12,100 nucleotides of DNA from NCBI GenBank assembly GCA_045651865.1, contig JAZRTC010000121.1:1-12100 (forward strand). The letters are read 5' to 3'. Positions within the stretch are counted from its first letter, which is position 1. Each line of letters starts with the position of its first letter. This DNA is from RGIG1959 sp045651865 (GTDB lineage Bacteria > Bacillota > Clostridia > Oscillospirales > Acutalibacteraceae). Shown one piece after another: positions 1 through 5,931 of the stretch. A program made the position numbers and the translations under genes. The notes beneath the pieces were generated by a model. It did no database searches. It was not told the DNA's origin and worked only from the letters and a program-made list of their open reading frames with translations.

Positions 1-26
1 AGCACAGAATATCACTAAAAACAGAA

Positions 27-65
27 AGAGAAGGTTCGGCACACTTGCTGAACCTTCTCTTTTTC
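27..65. terminator. Bidirectional intrinsic terminator
   Basis: The arms 27-41 and 46-60 form a 15-bp stem with one G-U pair and a 4-nt loop (CACT). A run of T follows on the plus strand, and A-rich sequence precedes it, so the hairpin could stop transcription from either side. The most likely user is a plus-strand gene lying left of the window. No gene inside the window ends directly at it. Confidence 0.75.
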
Positions 66-66
66 T

Positions 67-277
67 TTCCTGTAATAAGGGGGTCGGGTTGACCCGATGC
101 TTTTGTGGCACAAATGCAAAACTCGCCATAAAAGCGATAAAAACATAGTTGTATGAAGAAACGAGTCCTCCTCAATCGTAAGACATTGAGAAGGACTTTG
201 TTTTAATTGCTGTCGGCGACAATAGCCACAGCCTCCACCTGATATTTTATATATTTCTCCGTTAAGGATCACACCCT
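67..277. other. Intergenic stretch without a convincing gene
   Basis: This A+T-rich stretch holds no ORF I would call. The one long minus-strand reading frame runs through the 27-65 terminator and has no usable ribosome-binding site. Two small hairpins are visible: a 5-bp stem at 84-97 and a better one at 164-197, listed separately. The stretch could be a decayed gene, a small RNA locus or plain spacer. Confidence 0.5.
164..208 (+). terminator. Possible terminator or small-RNA hairpin
   Basis: The arms 164-176 and 185-197 pair over 13 positions around an 8-nt loop. There is one C/A mismatch on the plus strand, which becomes a G-U pair on the minus strand. A T-rich tail (TTTGTTTTAATT) follows on the plus strand. 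No plus-strand gene upstream explains it, so it may end a short untranslated RNA, or be a remnant. Confidence 0.35.
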
Positions 278-304
278 ATATTCATCCGTCCTGTTTTTTT
301 ATTT
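278..304. repeat. 27-bp direct repeat, left copy (half-terminator)
   Basis: These 27 bases are identical to 885-911. At 885-911 the sequence is one arm of a perfect palindromic terminator; here only that arm is present and the flanking sequence does not complete the hairpin. The copy abuts the stop codon of the XRE gene (304-306), just as the right copy abuts the stop codon of the DUF4434 gene (906-908). The two copies bracket the XRE/81-aa gene pair. Confidence 0.85.
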
Positions 305-534
305 TATTCTTTTGAGCGGGGATAAGGGGATTCCTCATCGGTTAATCCTGCCAGATAATCCATACTGGTATCCAGAGCTAAGGCAATACGACGGCATTGC
401 TCAAAGGTATACCATCGTTTGCCGTTTTCAATTTTGGAATAGTCACTTTGGTCAATACCGGTAAGCATTTGCATTTTCACTTGCGTATATCCGCGCTTTT
501 TACGCAGATTTTTGAGACGATTGTCTATATTCAT
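304..534 (-). CDS. XRE-family HTH transcriptional regulator (small)
   Basis: This gene encodes a 76-aa protein that is almost entirely a single helix-turn-helix domain of the XRE/Cro-cI family (about residues 6-61). The recognition region reads TGIDQSDYSKIENGKR, and the family-typical segment ALALDTSMDYLAGLTD follows. Such proteins usually bind inverted repeats as dimers and often repress their own promoter. I chose the ATG at 534 because GGTGAT lies just upstream; an in-frame GTG at 543 would add three residues but would place that ribosome-binding site inside the gene. It diverges from the 81-aa gene across an 82-bp gap containing a likely operator. No effector domain is present. The gene is A+T-richer than the operon to the right and lies between 27-bp direct repeats, which suggests separate acquisition. 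The regulatory target is inferred only from position. Confidence 0.88.
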   Translation of the reverse strand: MNIDNRLKNLRKKRGYTQVKMQMLTGIDQSDYSKIENGKRWYTFEQCRRIALALDTSMDYLAGLTDEESPYPRSKE

Positions 535-563
535 TTCTATCACCGAATAAATTATGGCATATT

Positions 564-598
564 GACCTATTGAAAATAGGGTGTATTCGACCTATAAT
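564..598 (+). promoter_or_regulatory. Divergent-region promoter with overlapping inverted-repeat operator
   Basis: TTGAAA (570-575), a 17-bp spacer and TATAAT (593-598) form a near-consensus sigma-A promoter for the 81-aa gene. A perfect inverted repeat, CCTATT-GAA-AATAGG (566-580), covers the -35 element. GACCTAT occurs at 564-570 and again at 589-595, where it overlaps the -10. A repressor bound to these half-sites would block RNA polymerase. The adjacent XRE protein is the obvious candidate, but that link is inferred. The predicted transcript start (~605) falls at the GAGGTG ribosome-binding site, so the 5' leader would be very short. Confidence 0.75.
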
Positions 599-616
599 AA
601 AGATGAGGTGATGAAT

Positions 617-862
617 ATGGAATTATACAAAGATATTCTGGTGAAATTGCTGTCACATAGCACAGTGAAAGTGATATTTCCAAAGGAGGACAAGGATATA
701 GCAACGCTGGTGGAATCTACATGTTATAAGGCGTTGAAGCGAATTCAGCAGATTATCGAAGATGATACAATGAGCGACCCTGAATGTTTTATGAAGATTG
801 AAGAAATCATCCGTACATTGGAGATTGTTGGATGTCACGATGGGTTTCGTCGCGATTTTTAA
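617..862 (+). CDS. Conserved-type small hypothetical protein (81 aa)
   Basis: The reading frame encodes an 81-aa, mostly helical, charged cytoplasmic protein with no signal peptide or membrane segment. Its centre, ALKRIQQIIEDDTMSDPECF, continues into MKIEEIIRTLE. It resembles small uncharacterised proteins I associate with Clostridia that share the pattern 'CYKAL..I..IIEDD....ECFMKIEEI'. That is from memory, and I know no function for them. I chose the ATG at 617 because GAGGTG (605-610) lies 6 nt upstream; an in-frame ATG at 611 is also possible. The gene has its own strong promoter (570-598) and ends just before the palindromic terminator at 868-905. It is divergent from, and probably controlled by, the XRE gene. 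Antitoxin, toxin or metabolic roles cannot be told apart from the sequence. Confidence 0.8.
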   Translation: MELYKDILVKLLSHSTVKVIFPKEDKDIATLVESTCYKALKRIQQIIEDDTMSDPECFMKIEEIIRTLEIVGCHDGFRRDF

Positions 863-867
863 TAACC

Positions 868-905
868 AAAAACAGGACGGATGAATATTCATCCGTCCTG
901 TTTTT
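868..905. terminator. Perfect palindromic bidirectional terminator
   Basis: The 19-base arms 868-886 and 887-905 are exact reverse complements with no spacer, giving a 38-bp perfect palindrome that starts with AAAAA and ends with TTTTT. On the plus strand it ends the 81-aa gene (stop at 860-862). On the minus strand it ends the seven-gene operon (stop of the last DUF4434 gene at 906-908). The right arm belongs to a 27-bp sequence repeated at 278-304. Confidence 0.92.
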
Positions 906-911
906 TTATTT
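885..911. repeat. 27-bp direct repeat, right copy
   Basis: This copy is identical to 278-304 and in the same orientation. It covers the right arm of the palindromic terminator, its T-tract, and the stop codon plus the last codon of the adjacent DUF4434 gene. Identity ends sharply on both sides (277 versus 884, and 305 versus 912 differ). A short patch of exact identity is more like recombination or insertion boundaries than an old gene duplication. Confidence 0.85.
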
Positions 912-1868
912 GTTTTTCAACCAATTTACATACGCGGTATACAACCGTTCGGCGGTGGGGTGACCGCAACGGGCAATGCTGTCGGGCTTTTGCATCATCC
1001 CCTGATATTCGTAAATGACGATTTTGTCGACATAGGGGGAGGATGCCTCCATTTGTGCCTGGATGCGTTCCCACGAAGCGGGAAGCAGCGCACTTTTATA
1101 GACATCACCCTCGTCAAAGGAGAAGATCTCCATATCCACCCACAGCTTGGAACGACCCGCCTTTTCGTGAGCGCGGGCGAGCTTTTCAAAACGCCACGCA
1201 ATCTCGTCCATCGGCATACGACGCACGCCGACTTCATCCTGATAGGCGATGGCGTAGCAGTCAATGCGGGATAACTGTTCGGCAAGCACATCGTCTGCTT
1301 GCAGGCAATAGGTGCCGAACGGCGCCACGATGACCTTGTGGTCGGGATTGAGCTCGCGGGATTTTGCGGAGATGGTGTTGATGTAGTCGATGAAGCGTTC
1401 ATCAAAATGATCCCAGATGCACCATTCGTCCACGATATACCAACCGACAAAGGATTGGTGGTGTCCGTACAGCTCAAACAGACGCTCCATCGCACGCAGA
1501 GCGCGGGCGACAATGACAGGATCGGTCGAGTTGCCGACCGTATCCACCGTGCCGTACTGTCCGACGCCGATGTAAAAATCCTGCCCCGTTTTGTCCGCTT
1601 CATCCAGCAGGATCTCGATGGCATCCTTGCATTGCACTTTTTCAGCAAAGGGGATCTCATCAAACGGGAAATACGCACGCGAAGGATTGTGCGAGGCGGT
1701 TGCCTGCAAGATCAGGGTGTCTATCCCGATCTCAGCCGTTTCACGCACCTTGGCACGCCATTGCTCCTCGGTGAAGGCGCGCATCGCGTCATTGTAATAC
1801 TTACCTTCTGGTTCACCGCCGTGCTCCAGCTCAAAAAATGTACCCGTGATGGGCTTTATTGCACTCAT
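906..1868 (-). CDS. DUF4434 protein, TIM-barrel glycoside-hydrolase-like (copy A)
   Basis: The gene encodes 320 aa without a signal peptide, so the protein is probably cytoplasmic. It starts with IKPITGTFFE, the typical opening of DUF4434 (PF14488), a family thought to adopt a TIM-barrel, glycoside-hydrolase-like fold. Conserved acidic motifs are GWYIVDEW (142-149), AYQDEVG (208-214) and VDMEIF (244-249). E148 and E247 sit where a retaining clan GH-A enzyme would carry its acid/base and nucleophile; that assignment is inference. The ATG at 1868 overlaps the upstream gene's stop as ATGA, with GGAG 8 nt before it, so translation is probably coupled. It is roughly 55% identical by eye to copy B but has diverged at the substrate-facing loop 55-115 (GQYGTVDT versus GFYGDWVQ in B). 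It is the last gene of the operon, and its stop merges into the palindromic terminator. The substrate is unknown. Confidence 0.88.
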   Translation of the reverse strand: MSAIKPITGTFFELEHGGEPEGKYYNDAMRAFTEEQWRAKVRETAEIGIDTLILQATASHNPSRAYFPFDEIPFAEKVQCKDAIEILLDEADKTGQDFYIGVGQYGTVDTVGNSTDPVIVARALRAMERLFELYGHHQSFVGWYIVDEWCIWDHFDERFIDYINTISAKSRELNPDHKVIVAPFGTYCLQADDVLAEQLSRIDCYAIAYQDEVGVRRMPMDEIAWRFEKLARAHEKAGRSKLWVDMEIFSFDEGDVYKSALLPASWERIQAQMEASSPYVDKIVIYEYQGMMQKPDSIARCGHPTAERLYTAYVNWLKNK

Positions 1869-2818
1869 TTCGTGCTCTCCAGCCAATTGGTATAATCGGT
1901 ATAGAGCTTCTCGGCGGTTTCATAACCGCAGCGCGCAATGCCGCCGGGCTTGGTCATCATACCCTGATAGGCGTAAATGATGATCTTCTCAACAAACGGC
2001 GAGATCGCTTCCATCTGCGCCTTGATGCGCTCCCACGGTGCGGGGAGCAGAGCGCTCTGATAGACTTTGCCTTCAAACTCAAAGACTTCCATGTCTGCCC
2101 AGATCTTCGCGCGGCCCGCTTTTTCGTGTGCCTTGTAAAGACCTTCGTAGTAAGCGGCTTCCTGCTCGACAAGCGTCTTCTGCACACCGACCTCATCCTG
2201 ATAAGCAATGATGTCAAGGTCGAGGCTCTCGAGCTGTTTGATATACAGATCGTCAGGCTTGCAGATGCGGGTGCCGTAGGGGCCGATAATGGTCTTGTTG
2301 TTCGGGTTCAGGCGGCGGGACTCCGCAGAGATGGTGTTGATGTATTTGATGAAGCGCTCATCAAAGTGACCGTCAATCTCCCATTCGTCGGGCATATACC
2401 AACCCGCGATGGAGCTGTGATGACCGTATTGCTCGGAGATGGTGTTCATCGCACGCAGGGAGCGGTTGATGACCTCGGGGTCGGTGGTGTTGACATCGGG
2501 TTGCACCCAGTCGCCGTAGAAGCCTGCCGACAGAAAGATCTTCTGACCCGTCTTGTCCGCTTCGTCGAGAAGCACCTCCAGCACATTCTCGCAGGCGAGG
2601 TGCTTGGCATAGGGGAATTCCGCGTTTTTATAGTAGCTCTCGAAATAGAGTGCCGATGCCATCAGCACAAGGGTATCCATACCGAGCTCGGCAGTCTCGC
2701 GCACTTTGGCACGCCACTGCTCCTCGGTGAAGGACCACATCGCCTCGTTGTAATACTTACCTTCGGCGCGGTTGTGATGGTCGAACTCAAAGAATGTACC
2801 GGTAATGGGCTTAATCAT
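1865..2818 (-). CDS. DUF4434 protein, TIM-barrel glycoside-hydrolase-like (copy B)
   Basis: The gene encodes 317 aa, again opening with IKPITGTFFEF and lacking a signal peptide. Motifs in order are TEEQWRAKVRETAELGMD (31-48), GWYMPDEWE (139-147), AYQDEVGVQ (205-213), WADMEVFEF (240-248) and IYAYQGMM (281-288). These match the DUF4434 family, with E145 and E244 as candidate catalytic acids by analogy with clan GH-A. I chose the ATG at 2818, preceded by AGGAG 8 nt upstream, over longer in-frame starts that would run into argS. It begins 22 bp after the argS stop and its own TGA overlaps copy A's ATG. Tandem paralogues with conserved acids but different loops suggest two related substrates or a heteromer. 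No transporter or other sugar gene lies nearby to indicate which. Confidence 0.88.
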   Translation of the reverse strand: MIKPITGTFFEFDHHNRAEGKYYNEAMWSFTEEQWRAKVRETAELGMDTLVLMASALYFESYYKNAEFPYAKHLACENVLEVLLDEADKTGQKIFLSAGFYGDWVQPDVNTTDPEVINRSLRAMNTISEQYGHHSSIAGWYMPDEWEIDGHFDERFIKYINTISAESRRLNPNNKTIIGPYGTRICKPDDLYIKQLESLDLDIIAYQDEVGVQKTLVEQEAAYYEGLYKAHEKAGRAKIWADMEVFEFEGKVYQSALLPAPWERIKAQMEAISPFVEKIIIYAYQGMMTKPGGIARCGYETAEKLYTDYTNWLESTK

Positions 2819-2840
2819 AATGAACACTCCTTTTCGGTTA

Positions 2841-4229
2841 TTACATATTTTCGACCGCTTCAATGCCGAGGACATCGAGGTGCATGAGCAGCACATCGCG
2901 GGTCAGGCGGCAAAGAGCGATACGGGAGGCTTGTTTTTGTGCGTCCGCTTCGTTGGCAACGGGGCAATCGTGATACATCTTGGAGAATGCCTGCGCGATG
3001 ACATAGGCGTTCTCGCACACAAGGTTGGGCGCTTGCTCCGACAGTGCCTTGGCGAATGCTTCGGGGGTGAGCAGGAGTTTGAGTACCAGCTCACGCTCGG
3101 CATCTTCCGTCACGGCGATGCGGCTGTCCGCAGGAGCGTCTACCTTCTTGAGGACGGAGTTGATACGGGTGATGTTGTACAGCAGATAGGTACCCGTTTT
3201 ACCCTCGAAGGAGAGGAACTTGTCCATATCGAAAATGTAGTCCTTGGCGCGGTGGTTGATAAGGTCGCCGAACTTGATGGCGGCAACACCGACCTTCTCC
3301 GCAACCGCTTTCTTTTCGTCTTCGGACAGCGAGTTAAGGTAGTCGGAGTTCTTGAGCTTCTCCATCGCCGCTTCGGTGACGGTGTCAATCAGCACGCGAA
3401 GCTGCATCACGCCGCCGTCGCGGGTCTTGAACGGCTTGCCGTCTGCGCCGTTGATCGTGCCGAAGCCGAGGTGCTTGAGGTCACATTCGGCGGGGACAAG
3501 ACCCGCCTTCTTCGCGCAACGGAACACCTGATCAAAGTGCAGGCTCTGGCGCTTGTCCACAACATACCAGATCTTGTCGGGTGCATAATCCTGCTGGCGC
3601 TGGATGATGGTCGCCAGATCGGTCGTCGCATACAGGCTCGAATTGTCGGATTTTTTAATGATGACGGGCGGCATCGGCGCGTTGTCTTCCTCGGTGGCGA
3701 GGTCCACGACCTGCGCACCGTCGCTCTCGCGGAGCAGACCCTGCTCGCTGAGCGTGTCGACCAGCTGACCGACATAATGCTCAGCGTCGCTTTCGCCGTA
3801 CCACAGCTCATAAAATACATTCAGGCGGTCGTAGTTCTCGCGCAGGTCGGCAACCGACACGCGCATGATTTCCTTCCACAGTGCCATAAAGCCTGCGCGA
3901 CCGCTTTGCAGTTCATAGGTCGCCTGCTGTGCGGCGGCTTTGAAGGCGTCGTTTTCCTTGGATTTGCCGCTGGCGAAGGGATAGACCTCCTGCAACAGTT
4001 CGACATCCAGCTCAGGCACGGTGTCAACGGCGGGGTCGAAATCCTCCGCGAACACACGCCACTCGGGGTTGCGCTCGCGAAGCTCCGCGATAACAAGACC
4101 GATCTGCAGACCCCAGTCACCCAGGTGAATATCACCGATGGTGTTGAAACCGCTTGCCTTGCACAGGCGCTTGATCGCCTCGCCGATGATGGCGGGACGC
4201 AGGTGACCGATGTGCAGGGGCTTTGCCAC
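2841..4229 (-). CDS. argS: ArgRS, catalytic and anticodon-binding portion (downstream of TAG)
   Basis: This open frame holds the class I catalytic core and the C-terminal domain. HIGH is intact within AKPLHIGHLRPAIIG. The KMSKS-equivalent loop reads DGKPFKTRDGG, the degenerate form common in many bacterial ArgRSs. The DALR-type anticodon-binding domain begins near YLLYNITRINSVLKK and ends DVLLMHLDVLGIEAVENM. The first possible start after the TAG is the GTG at 4229 (VAKPLH), only a few codons before HIGH and without a recognisable ribosome-binding site. Independent translation is therefore doubtful, and without the N-terminal tRNA D-loop-binding domain it would be a poor enzyme. The downstream DUF4434 gene starts 22 bp after its TAA. 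Confidence 0.85.
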   Translation of the reverse strand: MAKPLHIGHLRPAIIGEAIKRLCKASGFNTIGDIHLGDWGLQIGLVIAELRERNPEWRVFAEDFDPAVDTVPELDVELLQEVYPFASGKSKENDAFKAAAQQATYELQSGRAGFMALWKEIMRVSVADLRENYDRLNVFYELWYGESDAEHYVGQLVDTLSEQGLLRESDGAQVVDLATEEDNAPMPPVIIKKSDNSSLYATTDLATIIQRQQDYAPDKIWYVVDKRQSLHFDQVFRCAKKAGLVPAECDLKHLGFGTINGADGKPFKTRDGGVMQLRVLIDTVTEAAMEKLKNSDYLNSLSEDEKKAVAEKVGVAAIKFGDLINHRAKDYIFDMDKFLSFEGKTGTYLLYNITRINSVLKKVDAPADSRIAVTEDAERELVLKLLLTPEAFAKALSEQAPNLVCENAYVIAQAFSKMYHDCPVANEADAQKQASRIALCRLTRDVLLMHLDVLGIEAVENM

Positions 4230-4241
4230 ATTCCGGCCGCC

Positions 4242-4598
4242 CTAGTCGACAATGGCGGACTTGCCCGCACCGAGAGGCTCGACAAGAGCACGCTCGCCGC
4301 TTACGACATCCATCGCCATCCGACTGAGTGCCTCATCGGTCAGGGTCAGGTTGAGAAAACCGGGCATCGCTACTTCGGTTTTGGCAAAGAGCGGGTTTTC
4401 GGCAAGTTTTGCCGCGACATCGTTTGCGATCATCGCGGGAGCTTTGCGGTGGAGCTTGGCGCCGCCGAAAGCGCCGTTGCACTGAAACTGGCACAGCTCG
4501 GGGCGGTCAGAGACCGTCACCGTGCCGAGTGTACGGTCGTAGCCGCACGCTTCAAACGCGTCGGATACGATCACGGAAAGTTGTTCGGTCAGGGTCAT
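4242..4598 (-). CDS. argS: ArgRS N-terminal domain fragment (ends at TAG)
   Basis: This frame gives 118 aa from the ATG at 4598, which has AAGGAT about 9 nt upstream. It is a standard ArgRS N-terminal domain (Arg_tRNA_synt_N, PF03485), which contacts the D-loop of tRNA-Arg. The hallmark region is FQCNGAFGGAKLHRKAP, followed by MPGFLNLTLTDEAL. It ends AIVD immediately before the TAG. By itself it has no catalytic residues. A 68-bp gap separates it from the DUF1934 gene; I found no T-box or terminator in that gap and only a weak TATACT that could be a secondary -10. Confidence 0.85.
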   Translation of the reverse strand: MTLTEQLSVIVSDAFEACGYDRTLGTVTVSDRPELCQFQCNGAFGGAKLHRKAPAMIANDVAAKLAENPLFAKTEVAMPGFLNLTLTDEALSRMAMDVVSGERALVEPLGAGKSAIVD

Positions 4599-4666
4599 AG
4601 GAAACACATCCTTTTGAAAGTATATGTAGGAGATTTTCTTGTTGGGGGCGCTGGCATCGCCGCTTT

Positions 4667-5083
4667 TTACACCGCTTCCACCTTCACCTTGAGTGTATGT
4701 CCGGTGAGGCTTCCTGCGGCGGTGAGGGTGTAATTCACGGTCACTTCGCCGTGGCCGTCTTTGGTCAGCGAGGAATGGTAGCTCATCGTATCGGTCGTGA
4801 GCGTCAGGTTGCCAAAGGGAGTGGTATATTCGCAATCGTGTTTTACGCCGGGTTCGAGCGTCAGCAGGCACGAATAGTCGCCTTGTCGCGTCAGTTCCAA
4901 ATGATCGGGAAATACGCGCAGAGAGGTCAGCGTATTTCCAAGTCCCTCTTCGCCTGCCGCTTCGCGGTAGGACAGCTCAAGGCTGTTGTCACACACGCGC
5001 AGAAACCCGTTGGCGGTCTGGGCGGTCGTTTGTTGCTCGTCGTCATCGTGGATGGTTGAGGAGATGGACACAGATACTTTCAT
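4667..5083 (-). CDS. DUF1934 / YwiB-like beta-barrel protein
   Basis: The gene encodes a 138-aa beta-rich protein without a signal peptide. Recognisable family features are the start MKVSVSISSTI, LELSYREA, the central GDYSCLLTLEPGVKHDCEY, the patch TTPFGNLTLTTDTMSY, and the tail VNYTLTAAGSLTGHTLKVKV. These fit DUF1934 (PF09148), whose Bacillus subtilis member YwiB is encoded beside argS; the same pairing here supports the assignment. The fold is calycin/lipocalin-like and the function is unknown. The ATG at 5083 has a GAGGTGA site that overlaps the murI stop codon, and the gap from murI is 9 bp, so translation is likely coupled to murI. The length is normal for the family. Confidence 0.87.
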   Translation of the reverse strand: MKVSVSISSTIHDDDEQQTTAQTANGFLRVCDNSLELSYREAAGEEGLGNTLTSLRVFPDHLELTRQGDYSCLLTLEPGVKHDCEYTTPFGNLTLTTDTMSYHSSLTKDGHGEVTVNYTLTAAGSLTGHTLKVKVEAV

Positions 5084-5092
5084 ACCGTCACC

Positions 5093-5908
5093 TCATTCCG
5101 ACAGCAGAGCAGGGTCAATCCGCTCCACATCCGCCGATACTTCACGGCCGAGGAACATTTTTGCCACCGTGGCAAAACCCTGTGGGGTATCGCTGACATA
5201 GAAACGGCACGCGCCACCGTCGCGTTCGGCAAGCATATCATGGACGGTCAGCAGGTCTTTTGCCGCTCCTGCCGCCGCACTGCCCGAATCGATCAGCACG
5301 ACCTCGTCACCGAGTACCTTTTGCAGGATGGGCGCAAGAAGCGGAAAATGCGTGCAACCCATAATCAGCGTGTCAATCTGTGCCTCCATCAGCGGGGCAA
5401 GATAGCGCTTGGCAGTGGCGATTGTAACCTCGTCATCCTCCGCAATCCAGCCGTTTTCAACAAGCGATACAAACAGCGGACACGCCTGCGAAAACACCTG
5501 AGCTTGCGGGTTGTGTGCGCGGATGGCGACACCGAACGCATCCGTCTGCACGGTGGCGGCAGTGCCGATCACACCGATGCGTCCCGAGCGGGTGGCATTT
5601 GCCGCCGCTTTGGCGGTTGCTTCCACCACGCCGATGGCGGGTACGGGTTGTTCTTGCAGAACCTTTGCGCCGACGGAGCTTGCCGTTCCGCACGCGGCGA
5701 TGATCATTTTGACATCGTGGCGGCGTAAAAAGCGGCAGTCCTCAGCGGTATAGCGGTTGATGGTATCGGGGCTTCTTGTGCCGTAAGGCACACGACCCGT
5801 GTCACCGAAATAGACAATATTCTCATTGGGGAGTTCTTCGAGCAGGCGTCGCACGACCGTCAGGCCGCCGAGACCCGAATCAAAGACACCGATCGGGCGG
5901 GTATCCAT
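5093..5908 (-). CDS. murI: Glutamate racemase
   Basis: The 271-aa product is glutamate racemase, which interconverts L- and D-glutamate in the cytoplasm and supplies D-Glu for peptidoglycan. Motifs are in the expected order: GVFDSGLGGLTV (7-18, with D10 and S11), YFGDTGRVPYG (33-43), the first catalytic Cys73 in AACGTASS, and the second, Cys185, in MGCTHFPLL with T186 and H187. The first Cys motif has Gly where the Escherichia coli and Bacillus enzymes usually have Asn (CNTAS). CGT versions occur in clostridial homologues as I recall, so I read this as a lineage variant rather than damage. I chose the ATG at 5908, with AAGGTGAT about 6 nt upstream; an upstream in-frame start would overlap lepA. 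It starts 23 bp after the lepA stop and is followed after 9 bp by the DUF1934 gene. Confidence 0.95.
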   Translation of the reverse strand: MDTRPIGVFDSGLGGLTVVRRLLEELPNENIVYFGDTGRVPYGTRSPDTINRYTAEDCRFLRRHDVKMIIAACGTASSVGAKVLQEQPVPAIGVVEATAKAAANATRSGRIGVIGTAATVQTDAFGVAIRAHNPQAQVFSQACPLFVSLVENGWIAEDDEVTIATAKRYLAPLMEAQIDTLIMGCTHFPLLAPILQKVLGDEVVLIDSGSAAAGAAKDLLTVHDMLAERDGGACRFYVSDTPQGFATVAKMFLGREVSADVERIDPALLSE

Positions 5909-5931
5909 GGGATCATCACCTTCTGTGAAAA

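Larger units (their letters stand above)
2841..4598 (-). pseudogene. argS: Arginyl-tRNA synthetase gene with in-frame TAG
   Basis: Read through the TAG at 4242-4244, this is one collinear 585-codon argS, a normal length for the family, with no frameshift. ArgRS charges tRNA-Arg with arginine using ATP and is normally essential. The stop is codon 119, where the family usually has Tyr in 'VDYGGPNVAKPLHIGH'; here the sequence reads VD-stop-GGRNVAKPLHIGH. The same stretch also has Arg (CGG) for the usual Pro (CCG). Both differences are single-base changes eight bases apart. Every gene in the window whose end is visible stops with TAA or TGA, none with TAG. The possibilities are a sequencing or assembly error, amber suppression, a recent inactivation with a second argS elsewhere, or two separately made fragments. 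The rest of the gene looks fully constrained, so error or suppression seems more likely than decay. Confidence 0.8.

Noticed and set aside
15..272. Minus-strand 85-codon frame with several cysteines (GGGCGYC), RiPP-like at first sight
   Set aside because: It starts at a GTG without a usable ribosome-binding site and runs through both the 164-197 hairpin and the 27-65 terminator. The cysteines have no leader/core pattern, and no modification or export gene is nearby.
304..862. Type II toxin-antitoxin module
   Set aside because: The genes are divergent rather than overlapping in one operon, and the 81-aa protein has no recognisable toxin motif. The idea remains only as a speculation in the findings.
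906..2818. DUF4434 copies as a very recent tandem duplication
   Set aside because: They share order and motifs, but amino-acid identity is only about half and no long identical DNA runs remain, so the duplication is old or the genes arrived separately.
1859..2887. Plus-strand 342-codon open frame opposite DUF4434 copy B
   Set aside because: It is an antisense shadow; similar frames occur opposite copy A for the same compositional reason.
4599..4666. Possible T-box or separate promoter before argS
   Set aside because: The gap is only 68 bp, far too short for a T-box. The TATACT in it lacks a -35 match at a suitable distance.
2805..4733. Plus-strand 642-codon open frame opposite argS
   Set aside because: It is an antisense shadow of G+C-rich codons. 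The argS frame has recognisable domains, whereas this frame has none, spans several genes' boundaries and lacks a ribosome-binding site.
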